In this document: positions 1 through 13,536 of the stretch, in pieces
How positions within the stretch are numbered: position 1 is the first letter of the stretch
Layout of the letters: every line of letters begins with the position of its first letter
Position numbers and translations under genes: made by a program
DNA from: Ulva prolifera
Lineage: Eukaryota; Chlorophyta; Ulvophyceae; Ulvales; Ulvaceae
Direction: 5' to 3'
Length of the DNA stretch: 64,000 nucleotides
Assembly: GCA_023078555.1 (NCBI GenBank)
Contig: CM041197.1
Span: forward strand, 1,894,501-1,958,500
Notes under the pieces: model-generated
What the model was told of the DNA's origin: nothing
The model's database searches: none
What the model saw: the letters and a program-made list of their open reading frames with translations, nothing else

Positions 1-2691
1 GACGCTGGCGTCCGCAGCCGCGGTGCCCGTGTGGCTGGCGGTGGGCTGCGGCATCCGGAGCGGCGTCAGCGACGTCTTCGCGATGCACAGCAGGTTGTGG
101 CGGCGGTGCGGGTGGGGGCCATGTTTCCCGCGCTGCTGAGATCCGCCCTCCCGGATGTGTGGGTGCGGGTGGGGATATCCAAGGCGGGTGCCGAGGTTTA
201 CTTTGTGTTTGGGCAGCGTGTACGCGCGCTGACGGGTGCTCGCGTGGGACAGTTTTGGACGTCCATGGCTGCTGCCGCGGTGTGGAGGGTGGATGTTGGG
301 GTGGGGTGGCAGCAGCCGGCACCTGTGGATGTGTGTGTGTGGGTGCCGCGCCTGATTGGTGCGGCCGGGAGGAGGCAAGGAACCCACCTCGCTGCGCGCG
401 CCCGAGCTGGCATATGCTTCCAGCATAATGTGTCGCCAGCCGTACGTAGGAAGGATTGATTTGGAACTACGCCTCTCTGTGAGGTGGTCGACAGACCTGC
501 GAGTCTGCCCTACCGAGTATCTGCGTATGGGATTCCCCACGCAGACTTCACCACCAGTGCATAACAGGGCTTAGTTGCAGTGACTATATGCTATGCCATA
601 CTTTGTCTATTGTCTCTAGAGACAGATCTGTCGGTGTGTACCAGCATGTCACGGGCCTCTGCAGATCGTTTTCTGTGGTGGGGTAGCACCCCGGCTGATA
701 CATCGATGTTGGCAACTTTCCTTGCAGCCAAATGTTTGTAACAAGTTGACCCCAACGAGCCGAGCGCTGTTTCGGCACCTGTCCACATTGGTCGCACCAC
801 AGCCGAACAGCTTCGAATTCCTTGGGAACTGTGTCGTTTCTGCGCGGTCGTGCGCGGTGGGAGTCTGCTCAGGTTGCACTGATCTGACCTGTGCTGTTCC
901 GCACTTGAGACATAATTGCAGCACCTGCGGGCACTGCTACTAGCAGTATACAGTACTTATGAGCAGCATCGTTTCGCATCAATCACGTCCGCTGCAGTGT
1001 TGGTGTCAAGCCTCACCATGGCAGCAGTAAACTACCACTGTATCACCCTCCTGACAGCCCAGAATAAGTAGAAGTGGTAGTGGCTGCACCAAGGTTGCTG
1101 CAATGCAGCACTCATGTGGCATGAACGCCTCATGCACCACGTCACCATCCCAAATCACATGTGCAATAAGGCAACGCTAAAATCGACACGGAACCTGTCA
1201 ACGGGACCAACAAGCAGCCTGGATTTTTTGTGATATCGCAGGTTCCATTGGGCCGAAAGTTTCAGGGCGAGGCGCGCAGATGTGGGGTTGGTCAGCGGCG
1301 GGTGCCATGCATACAGTTGCAGGCTTCGTGGCGAGAGGGCTGCACTGCCTGGACACCGGTACCTGCATGTGGAGACAGGCGACGAAGGATGAATCGGTTG
1401 ACTGATGCAACTCTGGAAAGTCGTGCATTCGTCTCTCAGCAGCTGTGCACGCGGGTTAATACGTGAGCAGTACGGACGTCGTGTACACAGAGTTGCATGT
1501 CAGTTACGATTTGTTCGACCTCTTGTTAGGCGAGCTCTGGCACGCATTGTGACATTTACATGGTAGAATTGAGATGAGCTTCTAGATACGCACGTCTAGG
1601 CTTTGATTTAGAGTCGATATTTGTCATCGCTGGAGCGTGGCAGCCTATTGCTTGAGTCGGAGATAGGTGCGACTGTCAGCTGGCGTGGCTGTGGGCGTAC
1701 GCCTGCAAACTCGCACAGAGGCTCAGTGACCCACGGGCCGGGTCGGCGCACCGAAACCCCGAACACAGATCAGCGACGACGTGGGCAGGCAGCGATGGCG
1801 GCACCAGACAGCCTGACGACGGCTGCTGCGATGGTAGAGCAGCGCATCGAAGTTGTGGCGGTATGTCGGACGATCGCGCTGATATGGTGCAAGTGCGTGC
1901 ATACGCATGATCGAACAGGGTGGGATCTGGAAGTGCGAGTGGATCCAGTTCTGTGTGGCTGGAGGTGCCTGTGCAGAAACTGTGCATGCATGCTGCAAGC
2001 CACACAACACCACCCCCGGCTGGACTGGTGGCATACACGGGCCTGTGCATCGCGACATCGTCAGTACACCCCCCTCTGCTGAGCTGTACCCGTGTTATGC
2101 ATTCAGGAGAGGAGGACGGTAGGTGTCATGCATGCGCATGAGTCGTTTCCTGATCCGGTGCGGGGGTATGGAGCATCGTGCCAGGCGCTCGTTCAGGCTG
2201 CCGACGTAGGCGCAAGCTGTGAACGACGAGGATGCCCACAGATGCCCCCGAGGTGTGTTCCAGCTCACAAATTGTCGCATCCATTGTGCAGTCGATGTGG
2301 ACACCCGCACAGGAAACCTGGGCTGCCTCTTGCATGCTCTGCCATAAGCAGGAGCATCTGCATAGCATCCCGTCAACGCATGTCCCACCACCGCAGCGGC
2401 GGTGTGATTGCGGGTGCGGCCGCACCCGCTCTGGCCACAGCCATGCGCACGCAAACGCACACAGCGCGCTGTGCGCACGCATCGCGGGAAACCTTCGCTG
2501 CCTCTCACATGCTCTGCCATAAGCAGGAGCATCATGCATGGCATCCCGTCATCGCATGTCCCACCACGCAACGGCGTGGGATCGCGGACTGCGGCCGCAC
2601 CCGCTCCGGCCACAGCCATGCGCACGCAAACGCACAGCGCAGGGCGCACGCATCGCGCGCGACGCCCCACGCACCACACCAAACACACACT
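1..2691 (+). other. Leader region of copy 1, no gene supported
   Basis: This stretch aligns piecewise with 15,600-16,870 of copy 2. Positions 1-315 match 15,600-15,925, copy 1 then has about 230 extra bases (316-548), and matches resume at about 550-1,390. The open frames in it are short, overlap on both strands and are not conserved as protein between copies. I call no gene here. It probably holds the element's 5' non-coding sequence or promoter. Confidence 0.45.
2313..2662 (+). repeat. Two tandem 175-bp repeats
   Basis: Two diverged direct copies start at 2,313 and 2,488. Both hold the same blocks in order: a GAAACC start, TGCTCTGCCATAAGCAGGAG, a CATGTCCCACCAC block, GCGGCCGCACCCGCTC and GCCATGCGCACGCAAACGCA. 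Copy 2 of the large element lacks this duplication, so it arose in, or was lost from, one lineage. It directly precedes the CA array. Confidence 0.8.
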
Positions 2692-3372
<681 letters not shown>

Positions 3373-3557
3373 AGCTGTAGTTTGATACTCTGCTGTAGTG
3401 TGGCCATGTGTGCGTGTGGCTGTTGAGGTACGATGGGTTTTGAGATATCTCCGTTGGTCTGTTGCAGCACTCTTCCCGTCGCCATGCTAAACATGCCAGT
3501 GGTGCACTCACTGTTTTGTAAGTCTGCCTGTGGTGCAACAGGTTTCCTGATGAGGCC

Positions 3558-6134
3558 ATGCCAGCTAGGGCGGCAAAGCTGACTGTGGAGGTCTCGGCGC
3601 CTAGCATCGATGATGTCCAGTGGAGTGTACGCTGGCACGGGACGCCCAGAGTGAGGCGGTACGCATTGTGTCTTATGCCCCTGCTTCATGCATGATGTGC
3701 TGTTTTGCGGCGCAGCGCTGACGTTGTTGGTGCGCAGGACGATGGCACATTTTGTCCAAGGCAGGCGGATGCACCATCCTCGGACACGGCGGCTGTGGCG
3801 GCAGGAGGAGTGTGCCAACGTTGCTCGGGGCCACCTCAGCGCAGGGCAGCGCAACTGGTGGCGCGAACAGCGCGTCACCATGATGAGCCTGCCGGCGAAC
3901 ACAGGGGCTGGAGCTGCCGCTTTAGAGTCAGCAGCGCTGGAGGATCGTGTCACTGCCGCTCGCGCATGGCTATTGAATCCAGAGCGGAATCGCGAAGCAG
4001 CCACACGTGCGTCCACCAGACCCACACCAACGCGTGTGTGTGTGACGGGTTCGAGTCCGTTGGGGAGTGTCGTTGTGCGGCAGTCAGAGTATGGCCTTGC
4101 ATGGTGCGAGGGTCTTGCGCCGGCACCGGCGGGCATGCATGCGGTGGCAAGCACTGCCCTCGTGGTGCCCGCTCATGAACCTGTGGGGCAAGTGAAGCCG
4201 GGGCGCATCACCGCGGGCATGCACCTCGGTGCCTGCATCATGCGCTGTGTCCAATCGCTGCTGCAACGTGCCATGGTTGAGCAAGCCTCGAGCTCAGCAT
4301 CCAGGCTGGAGAGCGCACGGGTTGGCCGCGTTCTGTTGCTTGCAGCACGCCTGGCTGCAGTTGGTTTGGATGCAGCGGCCACGTGCTTTGTTGCGCCGGC
4401 ATCACATGGCAGCGCAGTCGCGGCATCACATGCTCCAAGGGCAGCGACTGTGGCTGCAAAACCGTCCGCTTCAGTTGCGGTGCTGTCAGTGGGCGCGGCA
4501 GAGGTTCAGGGCGTAACCCAAAGCGTGGTGCGGGTTGTGCACGCAGCGGCTCCAATGTCTGTGTCCACATTTGCTGCTGCTACGGTTGAGGGTGCCCGTG
4601 ATGTGAATGTGCCGATAGAGCAAAGAGCCGAGCCCACAGGAGCCATGTGTCCTGAGTTCGGGGCAGTGGTGTCCAGTGCCGTGGGATGCGTGGGGTTTGA
4701 CTCTATTGCGCATCCAAATGATGTGCCCGCTGTAGATGTAGCCGCGGCTGCAGGTGTTGCTGCGGCTGCGCATGGTGTGAGTTTTACCGGTTTGGCTGTA
4801 GCGGGCGCAGCAGTAGTGGCCACAGGTGCTGCGGGTGCTGCACATGCCGCAGACCCACAGCTGGTTGCAGAGTTGACCCTGGCACACACCAGCGTGGGGC
4901 TGAGGCTGCGGGGAGGTGGTTCTGGAACCATGCTGCCTGATCCCGGTGGAGGTGTGGAGGCTGGTAGTGAACGGGGCAGCGGCGGCGCGGCGGGGTTGGG
5001 CTCAGCTGAGGCGGTTTCAAACCGGCCGGCCGCGGTGGCCAGCCCATCAGCCAAGTCGAAGCAGATTGCAGCAGCTGCATTGCGTCTTCGGACATCGCGG
5101 CAGTTTCGTATGATGTCTGGTGCCAGGTCTGTAGTGAAGAAGCGTGTGCGTGAGGAGGCAGCTGACAGCGTGTGCGCAGTCGTAGGGAAGGCGGCGGGTG
5201 GGGGCGCGGCTGTGGATGCTGCAGCTGCAGTGGCCCCTGAAGGTGGCTGTCCTCTGGCAGCTCCCAATGTGGGTAATACCACCGTTGCAGACTCCGCCGC
5301 TGAGGTTCGCCCTTCACCGGGGGGTCCTGGTGCAGCCAACTGCATCCGTGGGCTTGATGTATCATGGATCAGCGCTGGTGTGCGCCCCGCTGCTAGGAAG
5401 ACGTGGCATGTGGGGCGCAGTGCCTCGCACCGCCCTAAACACAGCAGAGGTGCTGTGTCTCTGTCCAGGGCCGTTCTTGATGATTCTGACGACGATGCGC
5501 CCTTGCCAGATGCCTCCAACCGGGGTACACCTGCGCGGTTGGTGGATTTTGCTGAGGGAGGCGCACGCGAGCCTCAAAAGTCTTTCACGCAGTGGCTCAG
5601 CGGGGTCGCTGCGCAGCGACCTGAGGTTGGGGTTTGTGGCGGCGAAGCGGCACCGGCTGACAGCAGCGCTACCTGTGGGCAGGGTGATGTTGCTGCCCCG
5701 GAGCCGGACTTTGCGGCCTCGCTTTGCCGTCGTGATTCTGTCATTAGACCCGAGCAGGTGCCACCCGTGACAGGTGTGTGTGAGCGGGCGAGTGCTGCAC
5801 ACAGAGGCAGTGGTGGTGCTGCCCCTACACCGCAACTGATGCGAGCCTCACCGGCACGTGGTGACGGTGTGCCAGGCAGTGATGATGGCAAGGCAGAGTG
5901 TGAGAGTTTTTCATTCTTCAACTCCAGTGATGAGGACATCGAGGGTGTAGAAGACCCGTCGTACACACCGTCGGAGTCTGATTCAGTTATTGTGTGCGCA
6001 TCGCCCACCCGGGCGGCGGAGCCTGCCGACGGCGACTGCGGCGTTGTGACTGTACGCGAGCACTCGCATGGTGATGAGGTTGCGGAGCTGCACCGCCTTG
6101 GAGATTTGCTCGACAATCCAGAGCGATACGCGAG
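3558..6134 (+). CDS. N-terminal Ala/Ser-rich acidic protein part, copy 1
   Basis: From the ATG at 3,558 a 45-codon frame with conserved sequence runs to about 3,690. Another frame, open from 3,688, continues for over 800 codons. I think the first is an upstream exon, with a donor near 3,650 and an acceptor near 3,738, but that join is not proven. The long frame is rich in Ala, Val, Ser and Gly and has acidic Ser/Asp patches (an SSDEDIEG stretch near 5,923) and basic clusters. It ends with a conserved LHRLGDLLDNP motif just before a donor at 6,135. I recognise no domain. The frame stays open in both copies despite indels in multiples of three, which supports real coding. It could be a disordered N-terminal region of the large element protein. 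Confidence 0.6.
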
Positions 6135-6482
6135 GTGTGTATTCCATGTTGCCCCCGCTGAATCCCATGTGCGTCTATGGCCTGTTCCGCGGACCCCACA
6201 GCGGTCTTGTGTTGTGTCACTTTGCGCGGGATCCCGACACATGCATGCACGCATCATAAAGTGTTATTTGTCACCAACAACGCCACATACTTGAACTGCG
6301 GCAAAGCTGCCATACTGCATGTACATGTGAGTAACAATGCTGATACTGTGCGGTGACTAGCGTATGTCTGTTGTGGCCGAACGCATCCGTTAGCATTCCA
6401 TTCCTCACATGCTTAGTATCAGTTATGGCCACAGGGCAAAACCGCAAACATGTGTCGACACGGTGTGCAGAGTCAAGTGCAG

Positions 6483-9400
6483 CATCATGGACGCATCTGC
6501 AATGGCTCACCATGATGTTGTCATGCCGCGCCATGAGATGCAAGTGCGGAACTTGGCGTCACACCCGTTAGCCGTCTGGGATGACACAGATGCCAACTGG
6601 TACAAATGCATACCATGCCGTGGTGTGGAAGGCCAGAAGAAATCTGCGAGTGTAGCGTTGACATTCGCGCGTGGCTATCTGGCAGCGCTGGTGTCAGCTG
6701 TGGACGATCCAGCATTTGACCCTCGAGGAGATCCCAACCGCGCCCCCCCGGCTGAGATCTTAAATGACATGAAGAAATCATGCAACAGTGCAGGGGAGGT
6801 GCCAATGGGGGCCGTCGTGGAGTCATTCAGAAAGTGTCCCGGGCGTGTGTTTGGCCACACCTTGACGCTGCTGACATGGGCCGGTCACATAGGTAGTTTC
6901 AATACACTCGCCTTGTACAAGTACATTCTCACGGTCCTTGTGGATGCGTATTGGGAGGGGCAATGGGAGCTGTTTCGCAGCGAAGCTTCTGTAGCCAAGG
7001 TGCGTTCATGCTTCCCATGTGCATCGATATGGTAGTGTGCGGCAGCATGCAATTACAAACGTCAGCATAAAGTGTCGTGTACACACTTCAAGGACCCGGC
7101 CATTTACGTGACGCGAGTGCGGCGTTGTTGACCCCTCACATGCATTTAGAAGCGTGCTTGCCTGCAGGCTCATCGGGAGGCGTCTTATTTGTTCCGTGTA
7201 TTCCAAATCAAAGTGCGGCTGTATGTGATGGCTCTCAAGGCGAATGGTGCGATGAACACTCTAAAGCCAAAGCCGATGCAAGCCGCCGAGATCCGGAGCT
7301 GTGCTGAAGCCACTAACTGTGGCGCGATGACCATCATGTACGGGCGGGTGACGGCATTCTTGAAGATGCTTTCTGGAGCTCGGAACCCGGTCTTTGTGGC
7401 GTTGCGGTGGGGCCATATCCATTTCGTCCCAACCTACTACGTGGACGAGGCGACTCGAACCACACAGGTGGGTTTGCCTCATTGACGTGTCTCCAACCTT
7501 GCATGCATGTGTCTTGTGGTCGATGGTTGCAGCATCATCCGCATGCATGCGCGTTATGCCTGCAACATTCGCATGCTCGCGCACCATGCATGCACCTCTC
7601 CGCCACAGTATCGGAATGGCGTGGTGCGTCATCGAGAGCTGACTCAGGGTTTCGTGAACAGGTAACATTTACATGTGAGTTTGCGATCGCATGGGACAAG
7701 GCCCCTAATGTGTTCGGCGTCAAGAACATTGTGGTGGACAGTACCGCAGCTCTCAACATTGAAGGAGCCGATTGGAACAGCAGCCTTGGTTCGGCTGGGG
7801 AGCATTTGTTGTCAATCGCAATTCACCAGAGGGTTGTCGATGTGGCAGATCTTGCGGGCCTGCCGATTGGAGAGCCATTCAAATTGAGTCATCTGATCAG
7901 AAGGCGTACGCTCACCAAGTTCGGGGACCCCACTCCAGCGGCTGTCGACGATATGTGCGTGGCTTCTCCATACTTGAAATCCATGTATCAATTCACATGT
8001 CCACCATTCCGGTTGCTGTGCTTCCCATGATGGGGTATAGAATTTTTGTCATGGGTCTGTTTGTTCACCCGCAAGGTTGATGCATGAGCTTGTTGTATGC
8101 AGGTTCTGCTTCTGTCGCTACCACGGCATGGTGCCACTACGATTCATCCCCATGGCGCCATACGCCATGTCTGCCCTCTTGGCGCGATTCCTTGCCTCGA
8201 CTGACATTCATGCATTGTCACGTGAGATGCGGACGGGGATGGTGTTTGGGCGCGTTATACAAGGGCACCTTCACCACAATGGCCACGAGAACAGAACGGC
8301 GATTGCTGTCGGTGGCCAATGGTCGACCAATTGCAACACATATCAAACAGATTACCTCCACCCTGCGTTCCTCAACGCATTGTTTGGAGATTTGGTGCGT
8401 CTCATGTGATCTGCACTTGTCGGAAAGGCGACTGCCCTGTGTGATTGTGATTTATGTTGACATGATACCATGTGCTGGCCATGCTGTTGATGTATAATGG
8501 CAAATACATGACATCACACATGATGCAGGCCCTGTCTGACCTTGGTGTGCCATCGGCGATGAAGAACCTTGTCAAAACCGCTGCATTCAAGGCCTTACGC
8601 GTGCAGCGGGATGAAAACCCGTATGCGTTGGCGGTGTATCTACATGCGGCCGTTGGGAACTTGTTCCTACAGAGTGTAGAGGGCACGCGGCAGTTGCGAG
8701 CTGCTGACATGCATGGTCGAGCTCTCCTAGACGCCAGCATGAGTGTTCATCAGACCGCTGGCGAGAGTGCTGTTGCCGCATACGGGTGGACATTGATCCG
8801 CAAGATGCACCCGCGCGGGCCCGGGCCACTCCATCTGTGGGGTGAGGACAAATACAAGCCCAGCGAGGACAGTGCAGGTAAGAACACTAGCACGTCTTAC
8901 AAAATATCTGTCATGTGCCTATTTTGCAAAGTGCATGTTCCGATATCACAGTTTGCACGAGCCACTAGACGTCAACTGTTCACTCGGCCTTATGATCATC
9001 GTTGTTATGCATTTCCTTTGAATCGTTGTTCACCGTCCACTTTCTGCCCATGCAAGCGTGTTGTGGCAAGTTTGCAAACACCGTCGGCGGTCGACGCGGC
9101 TCAATGAAATTTGTTGTGGCTGTGTCACGACGGGCACTTACGTGATTGCGATGCGAAGGTCTCTGTGTGGACCATCGGATGTGTGAACCATTTGTAGCTA
9201 AGATTTCCGTGACGGTCGCACCACTCTAGGCAGGGGGACATTGGTGGTGTTGTCTCGTGATTTTGGGATTGGGCGCTGCAAATTTTGTGTGAAGGGTTGG
9301 CCAATTGCGCCTACATTGGTCGTCGCGCGTAAAACGCATGTGCATATCAGTGGCCCGCTTGTATCGCCGCGTGTAAATCCGCTATTGGTCACTCCCCCAT

Positions 9401-10440
9401 TTTCCGCCTAATTATGTTTCTGTTATGCCACCGCTGCTTTTGACCCATAAATGAATCGGGCTGCTGCCCGTTCGTTGACTGTGCGTTCGCGGGTAGAGGT
9501 GTCGCCGCTATCGTGGTGTAATCGTGTGTATGTATGATGTTGATTTGAAGGAGATTCGGTTTTGGTCTGTGTAAATGCGTAGGTGGCTTGCAGAATCACG
9601 CACGAGACACTAGCCCACGATGCCCATCAACAGTTCCACTTTTGGCCCTGTTGATGCCGCATCGTGCACCCTACCGTCCCGTCCTGGCACTGCTCACAGC
9701 ACCATCATGTGATCAGCGTTAATGTGGAAGTTATTCACCGCTAAAACTTATTGTTCACATGCGCATTGTTTACAGCGCACGTATGACTGTGTCTAGTACC
9801 CGCTGCTCGGTGGGGCATTGTGCGAAACATAAGCCAATTGCCCCCCGAATAACGTTGTCAATCAATCAAACCTTATATGCGCATGTTTGACAGTTGTACG
9901 TTTGGGAACTCGGCCGACATGCATGCATATTTGCACCCACTGTGTTGTCTGCATGCTGCTCCAATCGTTTCCACATGGCCACACGTGATGCTAATCGCGA
10001 TTGATAACTGTGCAGCGGAGGTGAAGGCCTTTTGCACCATGCTACAGATTGGCGACGAGGTGCAGACGGCATGGTTGCACGAGTTGGAGGCTGCAGGTGG
10101 GGATCATGGTGTGGACTTGCGAAGCATGCTTAGCACGGCTAGCGGCAGCAAGATCTCATCTCCGCTGGAGGCCATGCGATCGGTTGGCGAGAGGGTCGTG
10201 GCCGACGTGTGTGACCACCTTGAAGATCGCGATGCTCAGACAGAGGGTTGCACTGTTGAGGACATTGCCGAAGACGTCGATCTCTGCCGATTTGGTCAAG
10301 AGATGTCCAATGCTGAGCTCTTCGGACAAGAGGGAGATTTCCTGTTGGAGCGCATGCGGAAACGCGAGTGCTTATACAATTCGGATGCAATGCGGCGGAA
10401 GCGGCTGACAAAACTTCGTGTCGGCACTGTTGAGGTGGAG
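6483..10440 (+). CDS. Exons 2-7 with tyrosine-recombinase-like signature, copy 1
   Basis: Six exons join in phase: 6,483-6,999, 7,168-7,467, 7,662-7,954, 8,103-8,394, 8,529-8,877 and 10,016-10,440. Exons 4-5 hold, in order, a HQRVVDVADL segment (Arg at 7,830), a MVPLRFIPMAP strand-like segment, SREMRTG (Arg at 8,230), GQW, and a Tyr pair in TYQTDYLHP. This resembles box I Arg, the beta strand after it, box II Arg, the His/Trp position and the nucleophile Tyr of tyrosine recombinases, and the spacing (about 85 residues between the Arg) fits. The family assignment is inferred from pattern only; the usual HxxR His is Ser here. Intron 6 (8,878-10,015) is unusually long. Protein similarity to copy 2 is clear while the DNA is well diverged, mostly at third positions. 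Confidence 0.6.
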
Positions 10441-10736
10441 GTTCGTGTTACCGCCTACTCATGTTCGGTAGCTCCTATATTGGTGCATGCCGCATATGCA
10501 TATGTGCACCCAGCGGTTGGCAATGTTGCATTGTGGCAATGCATGTGTCGATGTTGAGACAGCCAACCTTGCTTGTTGGGTTGGTGTATCCGTTTCGCGA
10601 CCTTTTTACACATGCATGGTGGGTTTGAGCTGCACCCGAGTCGCCCTCGTCACAGATGCATAGAAAATGGAGAGCCGCATCATGGCCACACGTGATTGAA
10701 TGGTAGTGTTCACACATTCAAGATGTTGGCATGCAG

Positions 10737-11615
10737 GTGACCACGGAGGGCCTCAATGCGATCCTTGTCCACCGCAAGGCGACTTTGCAGCACTTCAGCA
10801 TCCCGGTACAGAGGCCGCCGACGCTGAACATGCGGGACTGGATCTGGACCGCGGGCGGTGCGGGGTTCATGGGTGTCATTCGCCAAATACGGCAGGGCAA
10901 CGACAGTTTGGAGCAAATGCTGCAGTATCTGCGCTTGGGTGCGACCGCAACAACATTTGTGTTTTCCCTTGAGGGCTAGGTCTGTTGGTGAGTCGGCTGT
11001 CTACATGGCACAAGATTATGTTGATGCTCCACCGAAAATTTTGTTTCTCACAGCCCGCATGTTGTTGTAGAAAGAGCACCGGTGCCGGTGGTGGTGCGAA
11101 GCTACAAGTCGCTCGAGGTGGCAAATCCGGACATACCGCTTCAGGGCAAGTGCCTCGCTGTTGACTCCAAGAAATCGGCAGCGGGGGCGACGGGTGCAGA
11201 CGAGCTGTGCCTTGCGGATACCGTGGGGGGGGTCAGCAATCAGATGCATCTGTGCCCTCGCCACCTTCGGAAGCCGCTTCTTCTAATTGAAGATTTCCGT
11301 GGTACGCGGACCGCTGGCTTTGGGCGGTACTGCAAGAATACAGCGTGCAAGAAGGTTCTGGACATCGGGAATTTCACCGGATTTGCCACTGTTTGCAACA
11401 TTCACAGGACAGGCGCAACGATGCTTGGCCGGAAGGCAGTGTTGCCGCCGGTGGATGAGGCATTTTACGGGGTGGCGGTGACTGAGCCACGGCTCGAGAC
11501 TCTAGTCGCTGGCTCTGCCAATTTGCACAAACGCGATTTGACGCATTGTGATGTCACCTCTTGCAGTGTGCTGCTAGTAAACCAGAAGACCGGCCTCTGC
11601 CCAAAGCATGTGAAG
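10737..11615 (+). CDS. Exons 8-9 of the element protein, copy 1
   Basis: Exon 8 starts at 10,737 after a GCATGCAG acceptor and continues the preceding frame in phase (VEVE joined to VTTEGLNAIL). It ends near 10,938. Exon 9 starts at about 11,071 (or 11,053 with a stronger acceptor) and runs to about 11,615. Exon 9 has Cys residues in a YCKNTACKK context and a C-x4-C...C-x-K-H pattern near its end, so it may bind zinc together with the following exon. From 10,722 onward the sequence is nearly identical to copy 2 (23,648 onward), unlike the exons before it. No known domain was recognised. Confidence 0.5.
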
Positions 11616-11810
11616 GTGCTATTTCCATGCGTGTCTGCCCTAAGTCCACATGCCTTGCTATTCCATTCCACACGGGGTAGTGTTGTCGATTCAGTATTGC
11701 AGTACATGCATAAATAGATTGCCTTGCATGTGTTGTGAGTTTCAAATTGGCACGTGAGTGTTTCTTCCTAAGATTTGCTTGTTAATTGACAAGGGATGTT
11801 TTTTTTGCAG

Positions 11811-13536
11811 ATCCCACGCCTGATCGATGCTAATGGGGTTGCTGCTGTCAGCTGCAGCCGCTGCTTCTACCTGAAGGTAGAGGGCCTTTTCGCGCAGGAC
11901 TCGCGCAACTGGAAGCGCCAATGCTGCGTGTGCCTGGAGATGGACGCCCCGCGGCAGGTGCAGGACGAGCGAGTGCAGGCAGCATTGCCTCGTCCACCCG
12001 CACGTGCACCGGTGATGATCACCGCACGGATGCCAGCTGGCGCGCCCTGGCCGGGGAAGCTGACCGGCGCGCAATGCGCTGTGTATGTGTGGGACAAGAA
12101 GACGGAGGCATACGAGGCTTGCCCGGGGGGTTCGATGACACCTAGCAACCACCGGCACCCCTCCCGAGTGTGCCCCTATCACCGGAGCTGTGTCATCCAC
12201 CACACAAATGCGCATGTTACATTTGAGAGAATGTTCTGCAATCGTTGCGCGCTGTGGAAGAGCCCGGACGCGTGGGTAACACGGGCCGACGGCACGACTG
12301 CGCGAAGCATTTGCAATGGTTGCGCTGAAGGCGGCGGTCCTAAGCGAGCTCCCGTGCAGCAAGTGCAGCATGGCACACAAACGCCCGACGGCTTGACCAC
12401 TGTGCACCAGATCTTGCCTGACATGTCTGACGGCATGGAGTGGCTGCTTTTCTATGCCCCCAAGTCGCGTGCCAGTAAGGACACTGCATTCAACATGTGG
12501 CCGAGTCGGGCGGACGAGTGCCATGTTGCCGGTTGCACCAACAGTGTCGGGCCCACGAAGTCAAGGGTGTGTTATCCTCACATTGATGATGTGTTGTTCC
12601 GACAAAGTCAAGACGGGTGGGATGCGACAGTCGTGTACTATTGTCGTGGGTGTCAGCGCTGGACGGACGTGAAGCTGTTGGAGGCAGACGGCACGTGCGG
12701 GTTGAGATGCGTGTTACGTGGGGATCGAGGGTCGAAGGCTCAGATTGCGGGAGACAAGGACCTGAGACTCGTCCTCGAGCGTCTCCAGTCTGACCCGGCC
12801 CTCGCACTCCTGCCGGCTCGAGATTTCGCACGCGCCCTTGGGCTGCCCACGTGCGACATGCGGGACAAATCTGAGGTCACACGATGCCATTACATCGATA
12901 GTGTGAAGGGCCGTTGCAAGAATAAAATCTCGTTGACGCATGACAGCTGCATGTGCAGCGCCAAGCAGCACTGCCATGCAGTGGTGCTGAGGGTGTGCGA
13001 TACAACAGGCGACGCCACAACGTGGTATTGCCCCAAGTGCAAGCGGGTCTGCTCCATCGAGGGGGTGGGCCTAGTGCGAGGCAGCTATGTATGCGCCCGC
13101 TGTTGTGCTGTACATGCGAACCACCAGCAGGCAGCCGAGAAGGCTCGCATTGCCGAGCGGAAGGATGAGTCCTCGCCCGCAGGGAGCGTTCAGTTGTACA
13201 GTGATGAGGAAGATTTCGGCAATGCATGCTGTGTCTCCTCAGACACTGGCGCGGAGTCTGAAGCCGTCGATGCTGATCAGCCTCCTTGCGGTGTCGACAC
13301 GGGTGACAGCGACGATGCACTCATGGGTGACGATTACGGCGCCTACACCGAATCGGACTGTGATGGTGATGGGGTCGCCCTCATCGGAGAATGCATGCCC
13401 GTCGCGGCAGTGCAGGGACAGTCGGTGCCAGCCCCCGCACACGGTGGTGCAAGCTCAAGCCGGGCTGCTCTCGCGCAGACGCCTGCTGATGCTGCAGTAT
13501 TTGAATGCCTGACGGCTCCGCCGCCCGGTCGCGCGC
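11811..13536 (+). pseudogene. Cys/His-rich exon, truncated, copy 1
   Basis: The exon opens after a strong TTTTTTGCAG acceptor and encodes about 575 residues. It has several CxxC pairs (CSRC, CCVC, CNRC, CNGC, CRGC, CPKC, CARC) with His partners, which suggests multiple small zinc-binding modules. An acidic C-terminal region follows (YSDEEDFG, then a run of Asp/Glu-rich motifs). At 13,536 homology to copy 2 ends. The open frame runs on into GC-rich repeat sequence as far as 13,814, so its last 90 or so residues are not native. The final zinc-ribbon motif and all downstream helicase exons of copy 2 are missing, which is why I call it broken. The 1,726 shared bases differ from copy 2 at only about three positions that I could see. 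Confidence 0.6.

Noticed and set aside
31-459. Open frame at the left edge
   Set aside because: The matching region in copy 2 (15,600-15,864) has frameshifting differences and a stop, so the peptide is not conserved.
4041-4066. tRNA T-arm-like sequence CGGGTTCGAGTCCG
   Set aside because: No acceptor stem, D-arm or anticodon arm around it, and it lies inside a conserved coding frame.
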